In this document: in pieces, positions 1 to 8,861 of the stretch
Layout of the letters: each line of letters starts with the position of its first letter
How positions within the stretch are numbered: position 1 is the first letter of the stretch
From: Jiangella sp. DSM 45060
Lineage (GTDB): Bacteria > Actinomycetota > Actinomycetes > Jiangellales > Jiangellaceae
Direction of reading: 5' to 3'
Length of the DNA stretch: 64,000 nucleotides
Assembly: GCF_900105175.1 (NCBI RefSeq)
Contig: NZ_LT629771.1
Coordinates: 5,040,501 to 5,104,500 of the forward strand
Notes under the pieces: generated by a model
What the model was told of the DNA's origin: nothing
The model's database searches: none
What the model saw: the letters and a program-made list of their open reading frames with translations, nothing else
Translations under genes and position numbers: made by a program

Positions 1-997
1 GGGCGACGATGTCGATGGTGCGCAGCGCGACGGCGGCGCTGGCCGGGTGGCCGCCGAAGGTGATGCCGTGCCGGAACACCCGGCCGTCGAGGGGCTGCAC
101 CACACGGTCGGTGGCGAGGACGGCGCCCATCGGCAGGTAGGCGGCGGTGATGCCCTTGGCGAGCGTGACGAGGTCGGGGGTGACGCCCTCGCGCGCGCTG
201 CCGAACCACTCGCCCAGCCGGCCGCAGCCGGTGATGACCTCGTCGGCGAGCAGCAGGATGCCGTAGCGGTCGGCGATCTCGCGCAGCCCGCGCCAGTAGC
301 CGGGCGGCGGCGTCAGGCAGCCGCCGGCGTTCTGCACCGGCTCGGCGATGATCAGCGCCACCTCGTCCGGTCCGGCCGCGACGACGGCGGCCTCGACCTC
401 GGCCAGCAGCCGGGCGCAGAACGCGGCCGGGTCGGCGCCGTCGGGCGCGCGGAACGCGTTGGTGTTCGACACGTGCGTGACGTCGATGGGTGGCTGGCCG
501 AAGTCGTCCTTGAACCGCGCGACGCCGGTGAACGCCAGCGCGCCGAGCGTCACCCCGTGGTAGGCGATGTCGCGGGCGATGGCCTTGGTGCGCCGCGGCT
601 GGCCGATGGCGAGGTAGTGCTCGCGGACCAGCTTCCACGCCGCCTCGACCGCCTCGGAGCCGCCGTTGGTGAAGAACGCGCGGGTCAGCCCGGGCGGCGC
701 CAGGCCGGTGAGCCGCTCGGCCAGCTCGATGGCCGGCGGATGCGCCGTCGCCCAGTTCGTGTTGAACGGCAGCCGGGTCAGCTGCTCGGTGACGACCGCG
801 CCCATCTCGGCGCCGTACGAGTAACCGAGCTGCGCGCAGAACAGGCTGGACAGCGCGTCGACGTAGCGGCGGCCGCGGGTGTCGAACACGTACGGCCCCT
901 CGCCCCGCTCGAGCACCAGGAGATCGTCGAGCCGCTGCTTGGAGAAGTGCAGCAGCAGGTGGTCGGCAGCCGTGCGCTGCAGTTCGTCGAGTGTCAT
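1..997 (-). CDS. class III PLP aminotransferase (3' end cut by window edge)
   Basis: This is a fold-type I, class III (omega) aminotransferase that would move an amino group from an amine or amino acid to a keto acid in the cytoplasm. About 332 residues are visible and the C-terminus lies outside the window. Seen: an N-terminal GRRYVDALSS segment, the FFTNGGSEAVEAAWK cofactor-phosphate loop, LLLADEVITGCGR carrying the PLP-ring aspartate, and the Schiff-base lysine in TLAKG near residue 281. The ATG overlaps the TGA of the MFS gene upstream by 4 bp (ATGA), so translation is probably coupled. The substrate cannot be read from the sequence; beta-alanine, GABA or diamine-pyruvate transaminases are alternatives. 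Confidence 0.9.
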   Translation of the reverse strand, partial: MTLDELQRTAADHLLLHFSKQRLDDLLVLERGEGPYVFDTRGRRYVDALSSLFCAQLGYSYGAEMGAVVTEQLTRLPFNTNWATAHPPAIELAERLTGLAPPGLTRAFFTNGGSEAVEAAWKLVREHYLAIGQPRRTKAIARDIAYHGVTLGALAFTGVARFKDDFGQPPIDVTHVSNTNAFRAPDGADPAAFCARLLAEVEAAVVAAGPDEVALIIAEPVQNAGGCLTPPPGYWRGLREIADRYGILLLADEVITGCGRLGEWFGSAREGVTPDLVTLAKGITAAYLPMGAVLATDRVVQPLDGRVFRHGITFGGHPASAAVALRTIDIVA

Positions 998-2325
998 GTG
1001 ACCTCACCGCCTCTGTGCTCAGTGTGGCGTACGCGGGTGACGAGGACGGCGGAGGCAGCGACACTCACCAGCGCGACGGCGAAGAGCGCGCGGTAGCCGT
1101 CGAAGAGGTGGATGACAGCGGCGGCCACCGGCGGTGCGATGGTCTGCGGCACGTTGACGGCGACGTTGAACAGCCCGAGGTCCTTGCCGGCGGCCGCTTC
1201 CCGATCCGGCAGCACGTCGATCGCCAGCGCGTTGCCGCAGGCCAGATACAGTCCGCCGGCCAGGCCCTGGACCGCCGCGAACACCACGACGGCCGCCGTC
1301 GTCGCCGAGGCCAGCGGCACCGCCAGCGCGACGCCGAGGATCGCGGCCGCCGCCACCAGGAACACCGTGCGCCGGCCGGAGCGGTCGCTCCACCAGCCGC
1401 CCACGGCGATGCCGACGACCGTCGTCGCGAACCCGAGCACCGTCAGCAGCCCGATCAGCCGGTTGGCGTCGCCGCGACCGAGCCCCACATAGTCCGTCAG
1501 GATGTACAGCTGGTAGGTCAGGATCAGCTGGTACCCGAGCACGAACAGCAGCCGCGACCCGAACACCCGGAGGAAGTCGGCGTGCTCGCGCGGGCGTCGC
1601 CAGAAGCCGCGGAGCAGCTCGGTCCGCCCGCTCCCCTGTTGGGTCGGCTGCGGCCGGTCGACCAGCACGAACACCGCAGCCGCCGCGACCACCGCGAGGC
1701 CCAGCACGGTGTAGGCGACCGGCCGGTGGTCGACCGCCAGCGGACCCGCGAACGCCGTCCCCGCCGCCGCCCCGGCCATGCCGCCGCCGGCCAGCACCGC
1801 CGACGCCCGGCCGCGGCGGGCCGGCGCGACCCGGTCGGCCAACGTCGCCGCCGCCGCGACGTCGGTGCCGTTGAGCGCGAACTGGATGACCACCCAGAAC
1901 ACGCAGATCCACGCGACCGAGCCGAGCCCGCCCAGCCCCAGCAGGAACCCGGCCGCCACGACGGCGCCGCCGAGCAGCCACGGCGCGCGCCGGCCCAGGC
2001 GGCTCCGCGTGCGATCGCTCAGCGCGCCGACCAGCGGCTGCGCCAGGATCGTGAACCCGAACGACACCGACGTGACGATGGCGAGGTTGGTGACCTTGCG
2101 GTCCGGGTCGATCGCCTCGACGTGATTCGGCAGCAGCACCGCCAGCAGCGCCGCGTAGTTGGCGACGACGGCGAACATGACCAGCGCCAGCGACGGCAGC
2201 AGCGCCCGGGCGGGGGCGGGCGTGGCGGCCTGCGCGGCCTGCGCGGCAGCCTGCGGTCGGGCGAGGGAGTCAGGCGCCACCACGTCGGCTCGTCTCGTCG
2301 GGGGTGCGGGGGTCCGGACGATCAT
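994..2325 (-). CDS. MFS transporter
   Basis: A 443-residue major facilitator superfamily permease of the inner membrane. The sequence shows alternating hydrophobic spans starting with SLALVMFAVVANYAALLAVLL, a loop-2/3 type motif (GALSDRTRSRLGRR) between early helices and a second one (GGWWSDRSGRRT) in the C-terminal half, as expected of two six-helix halves. The reading frame stays open 80 codons further upstream, but that part is low-complexity Arg/Pro/Gly and overlaps dispersed repeats, so the ATG at 2325 is chosen. Its stop overlaps the start of the aminotransferase, suggesting that the two form a transport and metabolism pair. The substrate is unknown. Confidence 0.85.
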   Translation of the reverse strand: MIVRTPAPPTRRADVVAPDSLARPQAAAQAAQAATPAPARALLPSLALVMFAVVANYAALLAVLLPNHVEAIDPDRKVTNLAIVTSVSFGFTILAQPLVGALSDRTRSRLGRRAPWLLGGAVVAAGFLLGLGGLGSVAWICVFWVVIQFALNGTDVAAAATLADRVAPARRGRASAVLAGGGMAGAAAGTAFAGPLAVDHRPVAYTVLGLAVVAAAAVFVLVDRPQPTQQGSGRTELLRGFWRRPREHADFLRVFGSRLLFVLGYQLILTYQLYILTDYVGLGRGDANRLIGLLTVLGFATTVVGIAVGGWWSDRSGRRTVFLVAAAAILGVALAVPLASATTAAVVVFAAVQGLAGGLYLACGNALAIDVLPDREAAAGKDLGLFNVAVNVPQTIAPPVAAAVIHLFDGYRALFAVALVSVAASAVLVTRVRHTEHRGGEVT

Positions 2326-2359
2326 GGACGCGGCGGTGCGCAGCCGCAACCCGAACCGG

Positions 2360-2500
2360 CGCCAGCCCGGTTGTCGGCGGCGCCGGTTGGCCGGCGCTGG
2401 CTGGCCTCGTTGGCCCGCGCTGCCTGGCCTCGGTGGCCGGCGCCGCTTGGCCTCGGTGGCCGGCACTGTCTGACCTCGGTGGGCCGGCGCCGAAATCGCG
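2360..2500. repeat. degenerate GGCC-rich short repeats
   Basis: About four imperfect copies of a roughly 25-30 bp motif built on CTGGCCTCGGTGGCCGGCGC lie between the MFS start and the downstream end of the LuxR-type gene. The copies differ by a few bases and no open frame looks coding. The array abuts one copy of the dispersed palindromic element, and it creates a long spurious N-terminal extension of the MFS frame. Confidence 0.6.
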
Positions 2501-2514
2501 CGGCGTGGTACGTA

Positions 2515-2566
2515 GACCCCGCCCGGCCGGGAGGGCCATCCCACCCTACGGGCGGGCACCGACAAC
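2515..2566 (-). repeat. dispersed palindromic element, copy 1
   Basis: Read on the minus strand it begins GTTGTCGGTGCCCGCCCG, then TAGGGTGGG, CCCTCCC and CGGGCGGG. The outer arms CCCGCCCG and CGGGCGGG pair perfectly over 8 bp; the inner GGGTGGG and CCCTCCC pair apart from one central mismatch. It starts 28 nt after the stop codon of the LuxR-type gene that ends at 2594. It has the same polarity to the upstream gene as the other intergenic copies. Confidence 0.8.
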
Positions 2567-2593
2567 GCGCGCCGAGACCGACGTGGGCCGGCG

Positions 2594-5167
2594 TCAGCCG
2601 TCGGGGAGGAGGCCGAGGCGGCGGGCTCGCAGGAGGGCGGCGTCCCGGCCAGTCGCGCCGAGGACCGCGTACAGCGACCGCAGCTCCTCCTCCACCAGGC
2701 TGGGCGCCATGACCAGCGCGTACGAGATGGCGGCCGCGTCCTCGTGCCGGGTGAGCGCTCGCAGCACCGACCGCTGCCGCTCGGTCAGCGTCACCAGCTC
2801 CGCCCGCGCCGGGTACGCCGGCCGAGCCGACAGCACGGCCGGGTCCAACGCGATCCCGGACCGCTTCGCCAGCACGTCGCGCACCCCGTCGGGCAGCAGG
2901 GTGAACGAGCGCAGCGCGCCGGTCCGGGCGGCGAGCGCGGCGGCCCGGCCGAAGGAGTGGTCCGCGGTCCCCGGTGACCCGAGCGCCTCGGCCGCGGCGG
3001 CCTCGATCAGCAGCAGCTCGATCCGGTCCCGCGGCGTCGCCTCCGGCGCCCACGCCGCCGCGCCGGCCGTGTGCCCGGCGCGGTCCGGCTCGCCGCGCAG
3101 GAGGTGGAACCGGGCCAGCGGCACCGCGGTCCAGCCGGCGTCCGGCCCGGCCGCGCGCAGCAGCGTGTCGACGCGGTTCAGCTCGCCCAGGGCGAGCAGG
3201 AGCTCGGCCCGGCACCGGTCGACGATGCGGGCGGCGAGGCCGCCGGCGGGCGCCGAGTTGGTGGCGGCGGATCGCTCGGCGTCGGCGAGGGCCAGCAGCG
3301 GGTCGCCGAAGCTGAGCGCGTACTGGGTCCGCGCGGCGACGGCGAAGGGCCACAGCTCGGCCTGCCCGGTGTCGTCCTCGGCCCGTTCCAGGTGCGCACG
3401 AGCGGCGTCGCCGTCCAGCCGGTCCGTGGCGACGAACGCGGCGGCCAGGTGGGCGGGCAGCCGGACGAGGTACTCCAGCCACCGGGCCGGCGCGGTGTGC
3501 CGCTCGTAGACGTCCAGCCAGTACCGGGCGTCGACGGTCGCGCCGGCGGCCGCGTGCAGCAGCGCGAGGTCGGCGGCGATGTGTGCGGTGACGGGGTGCG
3601 CGGCGACGTCGTGGGCGGCGGCGTAGGCCTGCGTCCCGGCGGCGACGGCGCGCTGCGCGTTCCCGCCGAGCAGCAGCGCCTGGGCGGACTGGTGCAGCGC
3701 CCACGCCCGATGCATCGGCCAGACGTCGCCGTCGCGGCCGGTCAGCTCGCGCTCCAGCCGGGCTGCGCCGGCGGCGGCACGCTCGTAGCGACCGTCCAGG
3801 CGATCGGCGACGATCCCGATCGACAGCAGCTGCAGCTGCCGGTCGCTGGGCCGCCCCGGCGTCATCTCCTCCGCCCGCAGCAGCTGCTCGCCGCCGGCCC
3901 GGAACGCGCTGGCCAGCGCCTGCAGCGTCCGCACTCCCGGCGGGTGCGACGTCAGGATGCGGGCGGCCGCGGCCGGCAGCCGCAGGTCCGGAACGTCGTG
4001 CGGCACCCGCGCGGTCAGCCCGCCGAACGCGGCGACGAGGTCGTCTGACTGCTCGGTGAGCAGCGTCAGCCCGGCCGCGTTCCACACCCGCGCCAGTAAT
4101 GGCCAGTCGGCGGCGGAGCGGGCGTGCCGGGCGGCCGGACCCGGCGCACCGGCGTCGAGCAGCGCACGGGCGTACCGGCGGTGCCAGGCGGCCGGCTGCT
4201 CCGGCTCGGCGGCGGCCAGCTCGGCCACCAGCGCGTCGCGCAGCACCGGCGGCAACGACCAGACGGCTCCCTCGCCGCCGAACGCCGGGTGGTCCACCCG
4301 TCCCGGCCGGGTGGGCCTCGAACCTACCGCCGGCCACTGACAACCGGCCGCGAGCGCCCGCAGCTCCCCCGCCGCCTCGTCCCCGCCGCCGGCGCCGGCG
4401 CCGCCACCGCCACCGTCGCGCGTCACGCCGAACGCCGGGTGGTCCACCCCTCCCGGCCGGGTGGGCCTCGAACCTACCGCCGGCCACTGACAATCAGCCG
4501 CGAGCGCCCGCAGCTCCCCCGCCACCTCGTCCCCGACGCCGGCGGCACGCAGGTGGACGGGGGTGATCGGGTCGGCCAGCGCGAGCCGGAACGCCGCGCC
4601 CCGGACCGCGGAGGGCAGCCCGTCCAGCACGACCGCCCGCACGTAGTCGGCCGCCGCGCGCCGTCCGTCCTCGGCGGTCGGCGCGTCGATCATCAGGCGC
4701 GCCGGGAGCAGCCAGCCGCGCGTGTGCTCGTGGACGGCGGCCGTGCCGCGCTCGCCCCACGCCGCCGCGAACTCGTCCGGCGTTGCGAGCAGCTGCGGGC
4801 CGGTCAGCTGCGTGACCTCCAGCCCGGCCCGCTGAGCGGCGGTGACCAGTGGCAGCGGCCGGCGACCGCACACCACCAGCCGCACATGCGGAGCCCGGGC
4901 GAGGGCGGCGGCGACGGCGTCCGGCTCGGGCAGGTCGTCGCCGCGGTCGACGACGAGGACGGACTCGCCCGCGGCGGCGATCACGCCCGGCAGGCCGACG
5001 GCGTCGTCGATCCAGGTCACGTCGGCACTGTTCAGAGCAAGCCACTGCGCCACCAGCGCGGTCTTGCCGGTCCCGGGCAGCCCGACGATCGCCCGGAGCG
5101 CGGCCGGCCGGTCCAGGCGATCGAGCAGCCGGTCCCGAGGCACCCGGCCGTCCGTGCGTCGTTCCAC
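2594..5167 (-). CDS. large LuxR-type STAND ATPase regulator with in-frame repeat insertions
   Basis: An 857-residue protein laid out like MalT/LuxR-type STAND regulators: N-terminal P-loop GLPGTGKTA (residues 29-37), VLVVDRGDD as Walker B-like segment, a long alpha-helical TPR-like middle, and a C-terminal helix-turn-helix of about 60 residues opening with LTERQRSVLRALTR. The HTH is a divergent version of the LuxR domain. GTG start, with GGGGGA a few bases upstream. Odd: residues about 208-297 hold a direct repeat of about 40 residues (period 50) containing CQWPAVGSRPTRPG, which is the translated dispersed repeat, plus a poly-Gly linker. The inducer and targets are unknown. The next gene upstream is a second regulator of the same architecture. 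Confidence 0.8.
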   Translation of the reverse strand: MERRTDGRVPRDRLLDRLDRPAALRAIVGLPGTGKTALVAQWLALNSADVTWIDDAVGLPGVIAAAGESVLVVDRGDDLPEPDAVAAALARAPHVRLVVCGRRPLPLVTAAQRAGLEVTQLTGPQLLATPDEFAAAWGERGTAAVHEHTRGWLLPARLMIDAPTAEDGRRAAADYVRAVVLDGLPSAVRGAAFRLALADPITPVHLRAAGVGDEVAGELRALAADCQWPAVGSRPTRPGGVDHPAFGVTRDGGGGGAGAGGGDEAAGELRALAAGCQWPAVGSRPTRPGRVDHPAFGGEGAVWSLPPVLRDALVAELAAAEPEQPAAWHRRYARALLDAGAPGPAARHARSAADWPLLARVWNAAGLTLLTEQSDDLVAAFGGLTARVPHDVPDLRLPAAAARILTSHPPGVRTLQALASAFRAGGEQLLRAEEMTPGRPSDRQLQLLSIGIVADRLDGRYERAAAGAARLERELTGRDGDVWPMHRAWALHQSAQALLLGGNAQRAVAAGTQAYAAAHDVAAHPVTAHIAADLALLHAAAGATVDARYWLDVYERHTAPARWLEYLVRLPAHLAAAFVATDRLDGDAARAHLERAEDDTGQAELWPFAVAARTQYALSFGDPLLALADAERSAATNSAPAGGLAARIVDRCRAELLLALGELNRVDTLLRAAGPDAGWTAVPLARFHLLRGEPDRAGHTAGAAAWAPEATPRDRIELLLIEAAAAEALGSPGTADHSFGRAAALAARTGALRSFTLLPDGVRDVLAKRSGIALDPAVLSARPAYPARAELVTLTERQRSVLRALTRHEDAAAISYALVMAPSLVEEELRSLYAVLGATGRDAALLRARRLGLLPDG
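4276..4543 (-). repeat. intragenic tandem duplication (period 150 bp)
   Basis: Segments 4276-4393 and 4426-4543 are near-identical and offset by exactly 150 bp, which is 50 codons, so the LuxR-type frame is kept. Each unit carries one degenerate copy of the dispersed palindromic element (4291-4344 and 4441-4494). On the coding strand these read GTTGTCAGTGGCCGGCGG or the near-identical second copy. The 32 bp between units encode a Gly-rich linker. An element insertion followed by a local duplication explains the arrangement. Confidence 0.85.
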
Positions 5168-5279
5168 CCGTCCCCCGCGCTCGCTGTTCCCGTGCGGGTC
5201 CAGCGCAGCAGAGGACGCGGGGTGGGCCGGGCCCGGTCTCGCGGATATCCCCCCGGTTCTTACCCCCCCGCCGCGACCC

Positions 5280-7814
5280 TCAGAGCAGGCCGCGACGGCG
5301 TGCCTCGGCCACCGCTTCCGCGCGGCCGGAGACGCCGAGCTTGCGGTAGACGGCGCGGCACTGGCTCTTGACGGTGCCCGCGGCCACGCCGAGGCGGCCG
5401 GCGATGACGGACAGCGTGTCGGACGTCGCCAGCTCGGCCAGCACGGCCGACTCGCGCCGCGTCAGCGACACCAGCGCGTCGGGCTCGGGGAACAGCGCCG
5501 GGAAGCGATCGACGTCGGAACGCAGCTCTGGGAGCCCCGCAGCCAGGGTGCGGAAGTCCGAGCGCGGCATCGCGGCGAACGGGCTGCGCAGGCCGGTGTC
5601 GTCGGACAGTGCGACGGCGTCGGCGAAGGCCCGCGCGGCGGCGGCCGGGTCGCCGGAGCGCAGCCGCGCGGACGCGGCGATCAGGGACAGGTGCAGGCGG
5701 TCGCGCGGGGTGCCGCGGTGCTCGTGCTCGGGCGCGGCGGTGATGGCCAGCGCGCGGGCGTGGTCGCCGTCCAGCAGCAGGCCGCGGGCCTTGGCGACGG
5801 CCAGCCGCGGGTACGGCCGGATGCGCCGCGACGGGATCAGCCGCCGGGCCTCGGCCGGCCGGCCCGCGGCCAGCAGCAGCTCGGCTCGCTGCGCCGTCAG
5901 CATGGCCCGCATCGCCGCGCCGAGCGGCTTGCGGCTCTTCTCGTCCAGCCCCGACTCCAGCAGCCGCAGCGCCTCGGCCGGCCCGTCGGCGTGCCAGCGC
6001 TGCAGCGTCCGGGCGTGCAGCACTATCGGCCACCACTCCATCGTCGGCCAGTGCGGCAGCACCTGCGCGAGCGCGTCGGCGGCGGCGTCCGGACGGTGGT
6101 CCTCGAGGTGCACGTACGCGGCGCCGACGTGCTTGGGGATGGCGTAGAAGCCGGCGTTGAAAAACCGCGGCAGGCCCGGCTCGACCAGCTCGGCCAGCGC
6201 CGCGCGGGCCAGCGTGACGCGCCCGGCGGTGGCGTGCGCGAGCACCGTCAGCGACTCCGGGTGCAGCGCGCCGCTGCCGCGGACGGTCCCGGCCGGCCGG
6301 GCGGCCAGCGCGCGGACGGCGTCGTCGACGCGGTCGAGCAGCAGGTGCGTCGTCGCGGTCTGGGTGACGATGAGCGGACGCAGGTGGTCCAGCTCGCCGG
6401 TGGGGTCGGCGGCCCGCGGCAGCATGCCGTGCAGACGGCGCAGCGCCGGCTGCACCAGCTCGTCGCGGCCGGCGAAGCGCAGCCCGAGCGTGAGCATTCC
6501 CTGGATCCACACGTGGTCGACGCTGACTCGGCCGTGCCTGGACAGCCGCTGCCACTCCGCCGTCGCGACCCCCGCGGTGAGCATCCGGACCGCCTTCGCG
6601 ACGTCGCCGACCGCGTAGTGCGCCACGCCGACGAACAGCGCCAGCAGCGGCTGCGCCCGGAGCACCTGCCGGGGCACGTCGGCGCGGCGCACCCAGTGCT
6701 TGTCCAGGCCGCCGGCGACCTCGCGGAACGCCTGCCCGAGGTGGGTGCGGGCGCGCTGCCACTCCTGCGCGATGACGGCGGACTCGAACGCGGCCGCGCG
6801 CTCGCCGCGGTCCTCGTACCAGTCGGCCAGCCGGCGGTGCGCGGCACGCAGGCGGTCGTCGTCCAGGCGGCGGCGCAGGGCGTCGCGGACCAACGGCTGC
6901 AGCCGGAACCGCGGCTCGCCCAGGCCGTCCTCCCAGCCGCCCAGCCCGCGGTCCTCGACGGCGGCGAGGATCGGGTGGCCGTCGAGGTCGACGTCGAGCA
7001 GCTCCGCCTGCCGCACGCCGACGCCGTCGACCACGGACAGCAGCACGAGGTCGTCGAAGCCGGGCAGCTGCTCGAGGTCGCCGACGAGCATCCGTTGCAG
7101 CCGCGACAGCTGGTCGTTCTCGCCGGCCGCCGGCCACGGGTGCTCCCGCTGCGGCCGGAGCCCCGCGCGGACGGCGAGCGGCCAGCCGTCGCTGGTCTCG
7201 TGCAGCGCCACGACCTGCTCGGCGGTCAGCGGGCTGCGCAGCTCGGAGGCCAACCGGGTGGACTCGTCGGCGGTGAACGCGAGCGTACGGGGGCCGAGAG
7301 TGACGGCGTCGACGCTCAGCTGCGTCGCGGGATCGGTGAGCTCGCCGTCGCGGCGCGTGCCGACCGCGAGTTGGAGCCGGGCGCTGTGCCGCACCAGCCG
7401 CAGCAGGTCGTGCTCCACCCGCGGGTCGACCTGTTCGGCGGCGTCGACGACCAGCGTCAGCGGCCGGTCCACGGTGTCGAGCAACGGCGGCAGCAGCGTC
7501 GGCAGGTGCCCGACGGCGTCGGCGCCGACCTCCACGCCGGCCAGCCCAGGGTGCACCGTCCCCAGCAGCGCGACCACCCGCGACCAGAACCCCAGCCGCG
7601 TCGCGCACTCGTCGTCGGCCGTGACCCAGACCGTCGCCGACCCGGCCGGACGCTCGTGCGCCCACTCCGCCAGCAGCGCCGTCTTCCCGTAGCCGGCCGG
7701 CGCGCGGACGACCCGCAGCGGCAGCTCGTCGTCGCCGAGCTCGGCCAGCAGGCGCGGCCGGCTCAGGTGGTCGCGCGACAGCCGTGGCACGCCCGCGGTG
7801 CTGCCCGGGCTCAC
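5280..7814 (-). CDS. LuxR-family regulator, MalT-like ATP-dependent type (LAL)
   Basis: An 844-residue regulator. Residues 37-46 hold the P-loop APAGYGKTAL, followed by VDAAEQVDP (Walker B-like), a winged and helical region, a TPR-like middle and a canonical GerE/LuxR helix-turn-helix in the last 60 residues (LTRRESAVLAELA, then VAAGTVKSQCRAVYRKLGV). The GTG start at 7814 overlaps the TGA of the upstream GlxA-like gene (GTGA), so the two regulators are probably co-translated. The frame is open far upstream, but that part is antisense or out of frame to other genes. It likely activates transcription on binding a small inducer plus ATP; the ligand is not visible. Confidence 0.9.
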   Translation of the reverse strand: MSPGSTAGVPRLSRDHLSRPRLLAELGDDELPLRVVRAPAGYGKTALLAEWAHERPAGSATVWVTADDECATRLGFWSRVVALLGTVHPGLAGVEVGADAVGHLPTLLPPLLDTVDRPLTLVVDAAEQVDPRVEHDLLRLVRHSARLQLAVGTRRDGELTDPATQLSVDAVTLGPRTLAFTADESTRLASELRSPLTAEQVVALHETSDGWPLAVRAGLRPQREHPWPAAGENDQLSRLQRMLVGDLEQLPGFDDLVLLSVVDGVGVRQAELLDVDLDGHPILAAVEDRGLGGWEDGLGEPRFRLQPLVRDALRRRLDDDRLRAAHRRLADWYEDRGERAAAFESAVIAQEWQRARTHLGQAFREVAGGLDKHWVRRADVPRQVLRAQPLLALFVGVAHYAVGDVAKAVRMLTAGVATAEWQRLSRHGRVSVDHVWIQGMLTLGLRFAGRDELVQPALRRLHGMLPRAADPTGELDHLRPLIVTQTATTHLLLDRVDDAVRALAARPAGTVRGSGALHPESLTVLAHATAGRVTLARAALAELVEPGLPRFFNAGFYAIPKHVGAAYVHLEDHRPDAAADALAQVLPHWPTMEWWPIVLHARTLQRWHADGPAEALRLLESGLDEKSRKPLGAAMRAMLTAQRAELLLAAGRPAEARRLIPSRRIRPYPRLAVAKARGLLLDGDHARALAITAAPEHEHRGTPRDRLHLSLIAASARLRSGDPAAAARAFADAVALSDDTGLRSPFAAMPRSDFRTLAAGLPELRSDVDRFPALFPEPDALVSLTRRESAVLAELATSDTLSVIAGRLGVAAGTVKSQCRAVYRKLGVSGRAEAVAEARRRGLL

Positions 7815-8791
7815 GCCGGGACCTGCTGGAACGTCCGCCGGTAGCGCAGCGGGCTGGTGCCGAGCAGGCGGGCGAAGTGCTGGCGCAGCGACGCCGACGT
7901 GTGGAAGCCGGCCCGCCGGGCCACCTCCTCGACCGGGAGCGACGTGGTCTCCAGCAGCTCGCGGGCGTGGTCGACGCGCTGGCGGATCAGCCACTGCAGC
8001 GGCGTGGTGCCGCACTCGGCGCGGAACCGGCGGACGAGGGTGCGGGTGCTCATGGCGGCGTGCCGGGCGATGTCGGCGAGCTGGTGGTCGTCGGCGAGGC
8101 TGGCGCGCAGCCAGGCCAGCGTGGGCGCCAGTGCCGACCCGCCGGGATCGGCGGCGGCCGGGAGGTACTGCGCCTGGCCGCCCTCGCGGTGCGGCGGCAT
8201 GACGATGCGCCGGGCGACGTAGCCGGCGGCGGCCGCGCCGTGGTCGCGGCGAACGAGGTGCAGGCACAGGTCCAGCCCGGCGGCGACGCCCGCCGCGGTG
8301 AGCACGTCGCCGTCGTCGACGAACAGCACCGACGGGTCGACGCGCACCAGCGGATACCGCGCGGCGAGCTCGTCGGCGTGCGCCCAGTGCGTGGTGGCGC
8401 GGCGGCCGTCCAGCAGGCCCGCCGCCGCGAGCAGGTAGGCGCCGGTGCAGATGGAGCCGATGCGGGCGCCGCGGGCGTGCGCGGTGCGCAGGGCGGCGAT
8501 GACGTCCGGGGACGGTCCCGCGGCCGACTCCGTCGCCGGCACGATGACGGTGTCGGCGGTCTCGACGACGGCGAGCGGTTCCAGTCCGGCGACGGAGAAC
8601 GCGGCGCCGCCCGACGCCGTCGTGGCCAGCGTCGGCTGCGGCGCCCCGATGCGGACGTCGTACAGCCGGCCGTCGCCGGTCAGCCGCTCGGCGCGGTGCC
8701 CGGCCGCCCGCGCCGTCGCGAACACCTGGAACGGGATGGCCAGCTCGAGCGCCACCACGCCCGGCAATGCGAGCACCACGACCTTGTGCAT
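7811..8791 (-). CDS. GlxA-like AraC regulator with DJ-1/PfpI sensor domain
   Basis: A 326-residue transcriptional regulator. Residues 1-165 form a DJ-1/PfpI (class I glutamine amidotransferase-like) domain starting HKVVVLALPGVVALEL with the nucleophile-elbow segment GSICTGAYLLAAAGLL. Residues about 215-326 are a double AraC HTH (LADIARHAAMSTRTLVRRF and VEEVARRAGFHTSASLRQHF). It lies divergent from a stand-alone DJ-1 family gene, 70 bp away. A TAGATT box 6 nt before the ATG suggests a leaderless mRNA. Its GTGA overlap with the downstream LuxR-type gene implies one operon. Confidence 0.93.
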   Translation of the reverse strand: MHKVVVLALPGVVALELAIPFQVFATARAAGHRAERLTGDGRLYDVRIGAPQPTLATTASGGAAFSVAGLEPLAVVETADTVIVPATESAAGPSPDVIAALRTAHARGARIGSICTGAYLLAAAGLLDGRRATTHWAHADELAARYPLVRVDPSVLFVDDGDVLTAAGVAAGLDLCLHLVRRDHGAAAAGYVARRIVMPPHREGGQAQYLPAAADPGGSALAPTLAWLRASLADDHQLADIARHAAMSTRTLVRRFRAECGTTPLQWLIRQRVDHARELLETTSLPVEEVARRAGFHTSASLRQHFARLLGTSPLRYRRTFQQVPA

Positions 8792-8797
8792 GGCGTG

Positions 8798-8803
8798 AAT
8801 CTA
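8798..8803 (-). promoter_or_regulatory. -10 box of leaderless promoter for the GlxA-like gene
   Basis: TAGATT on the minus strand, followed by 6 nt and then the ATG at 8791. This matches the TAnnnT -10 of actinobacterial housekeeping promoters at leaderless spacing. No clear -35 is seen. Confidence 0.6.
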
Positions 8804-8861
8804 TCGAAGGGTGGCATTCCTGCCGTGGCGGCGGCGCGGCACCGTCGCGAAAACTGGCCGG

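Noticed and set aside
2326-2565. An 80-residue N-terminal extension of the MFS transporter
   Set aside because: It is made of translated short repeats and the palindromic element, and has no signal or membrane segment. The ATG at 2325 lies before the first helix.
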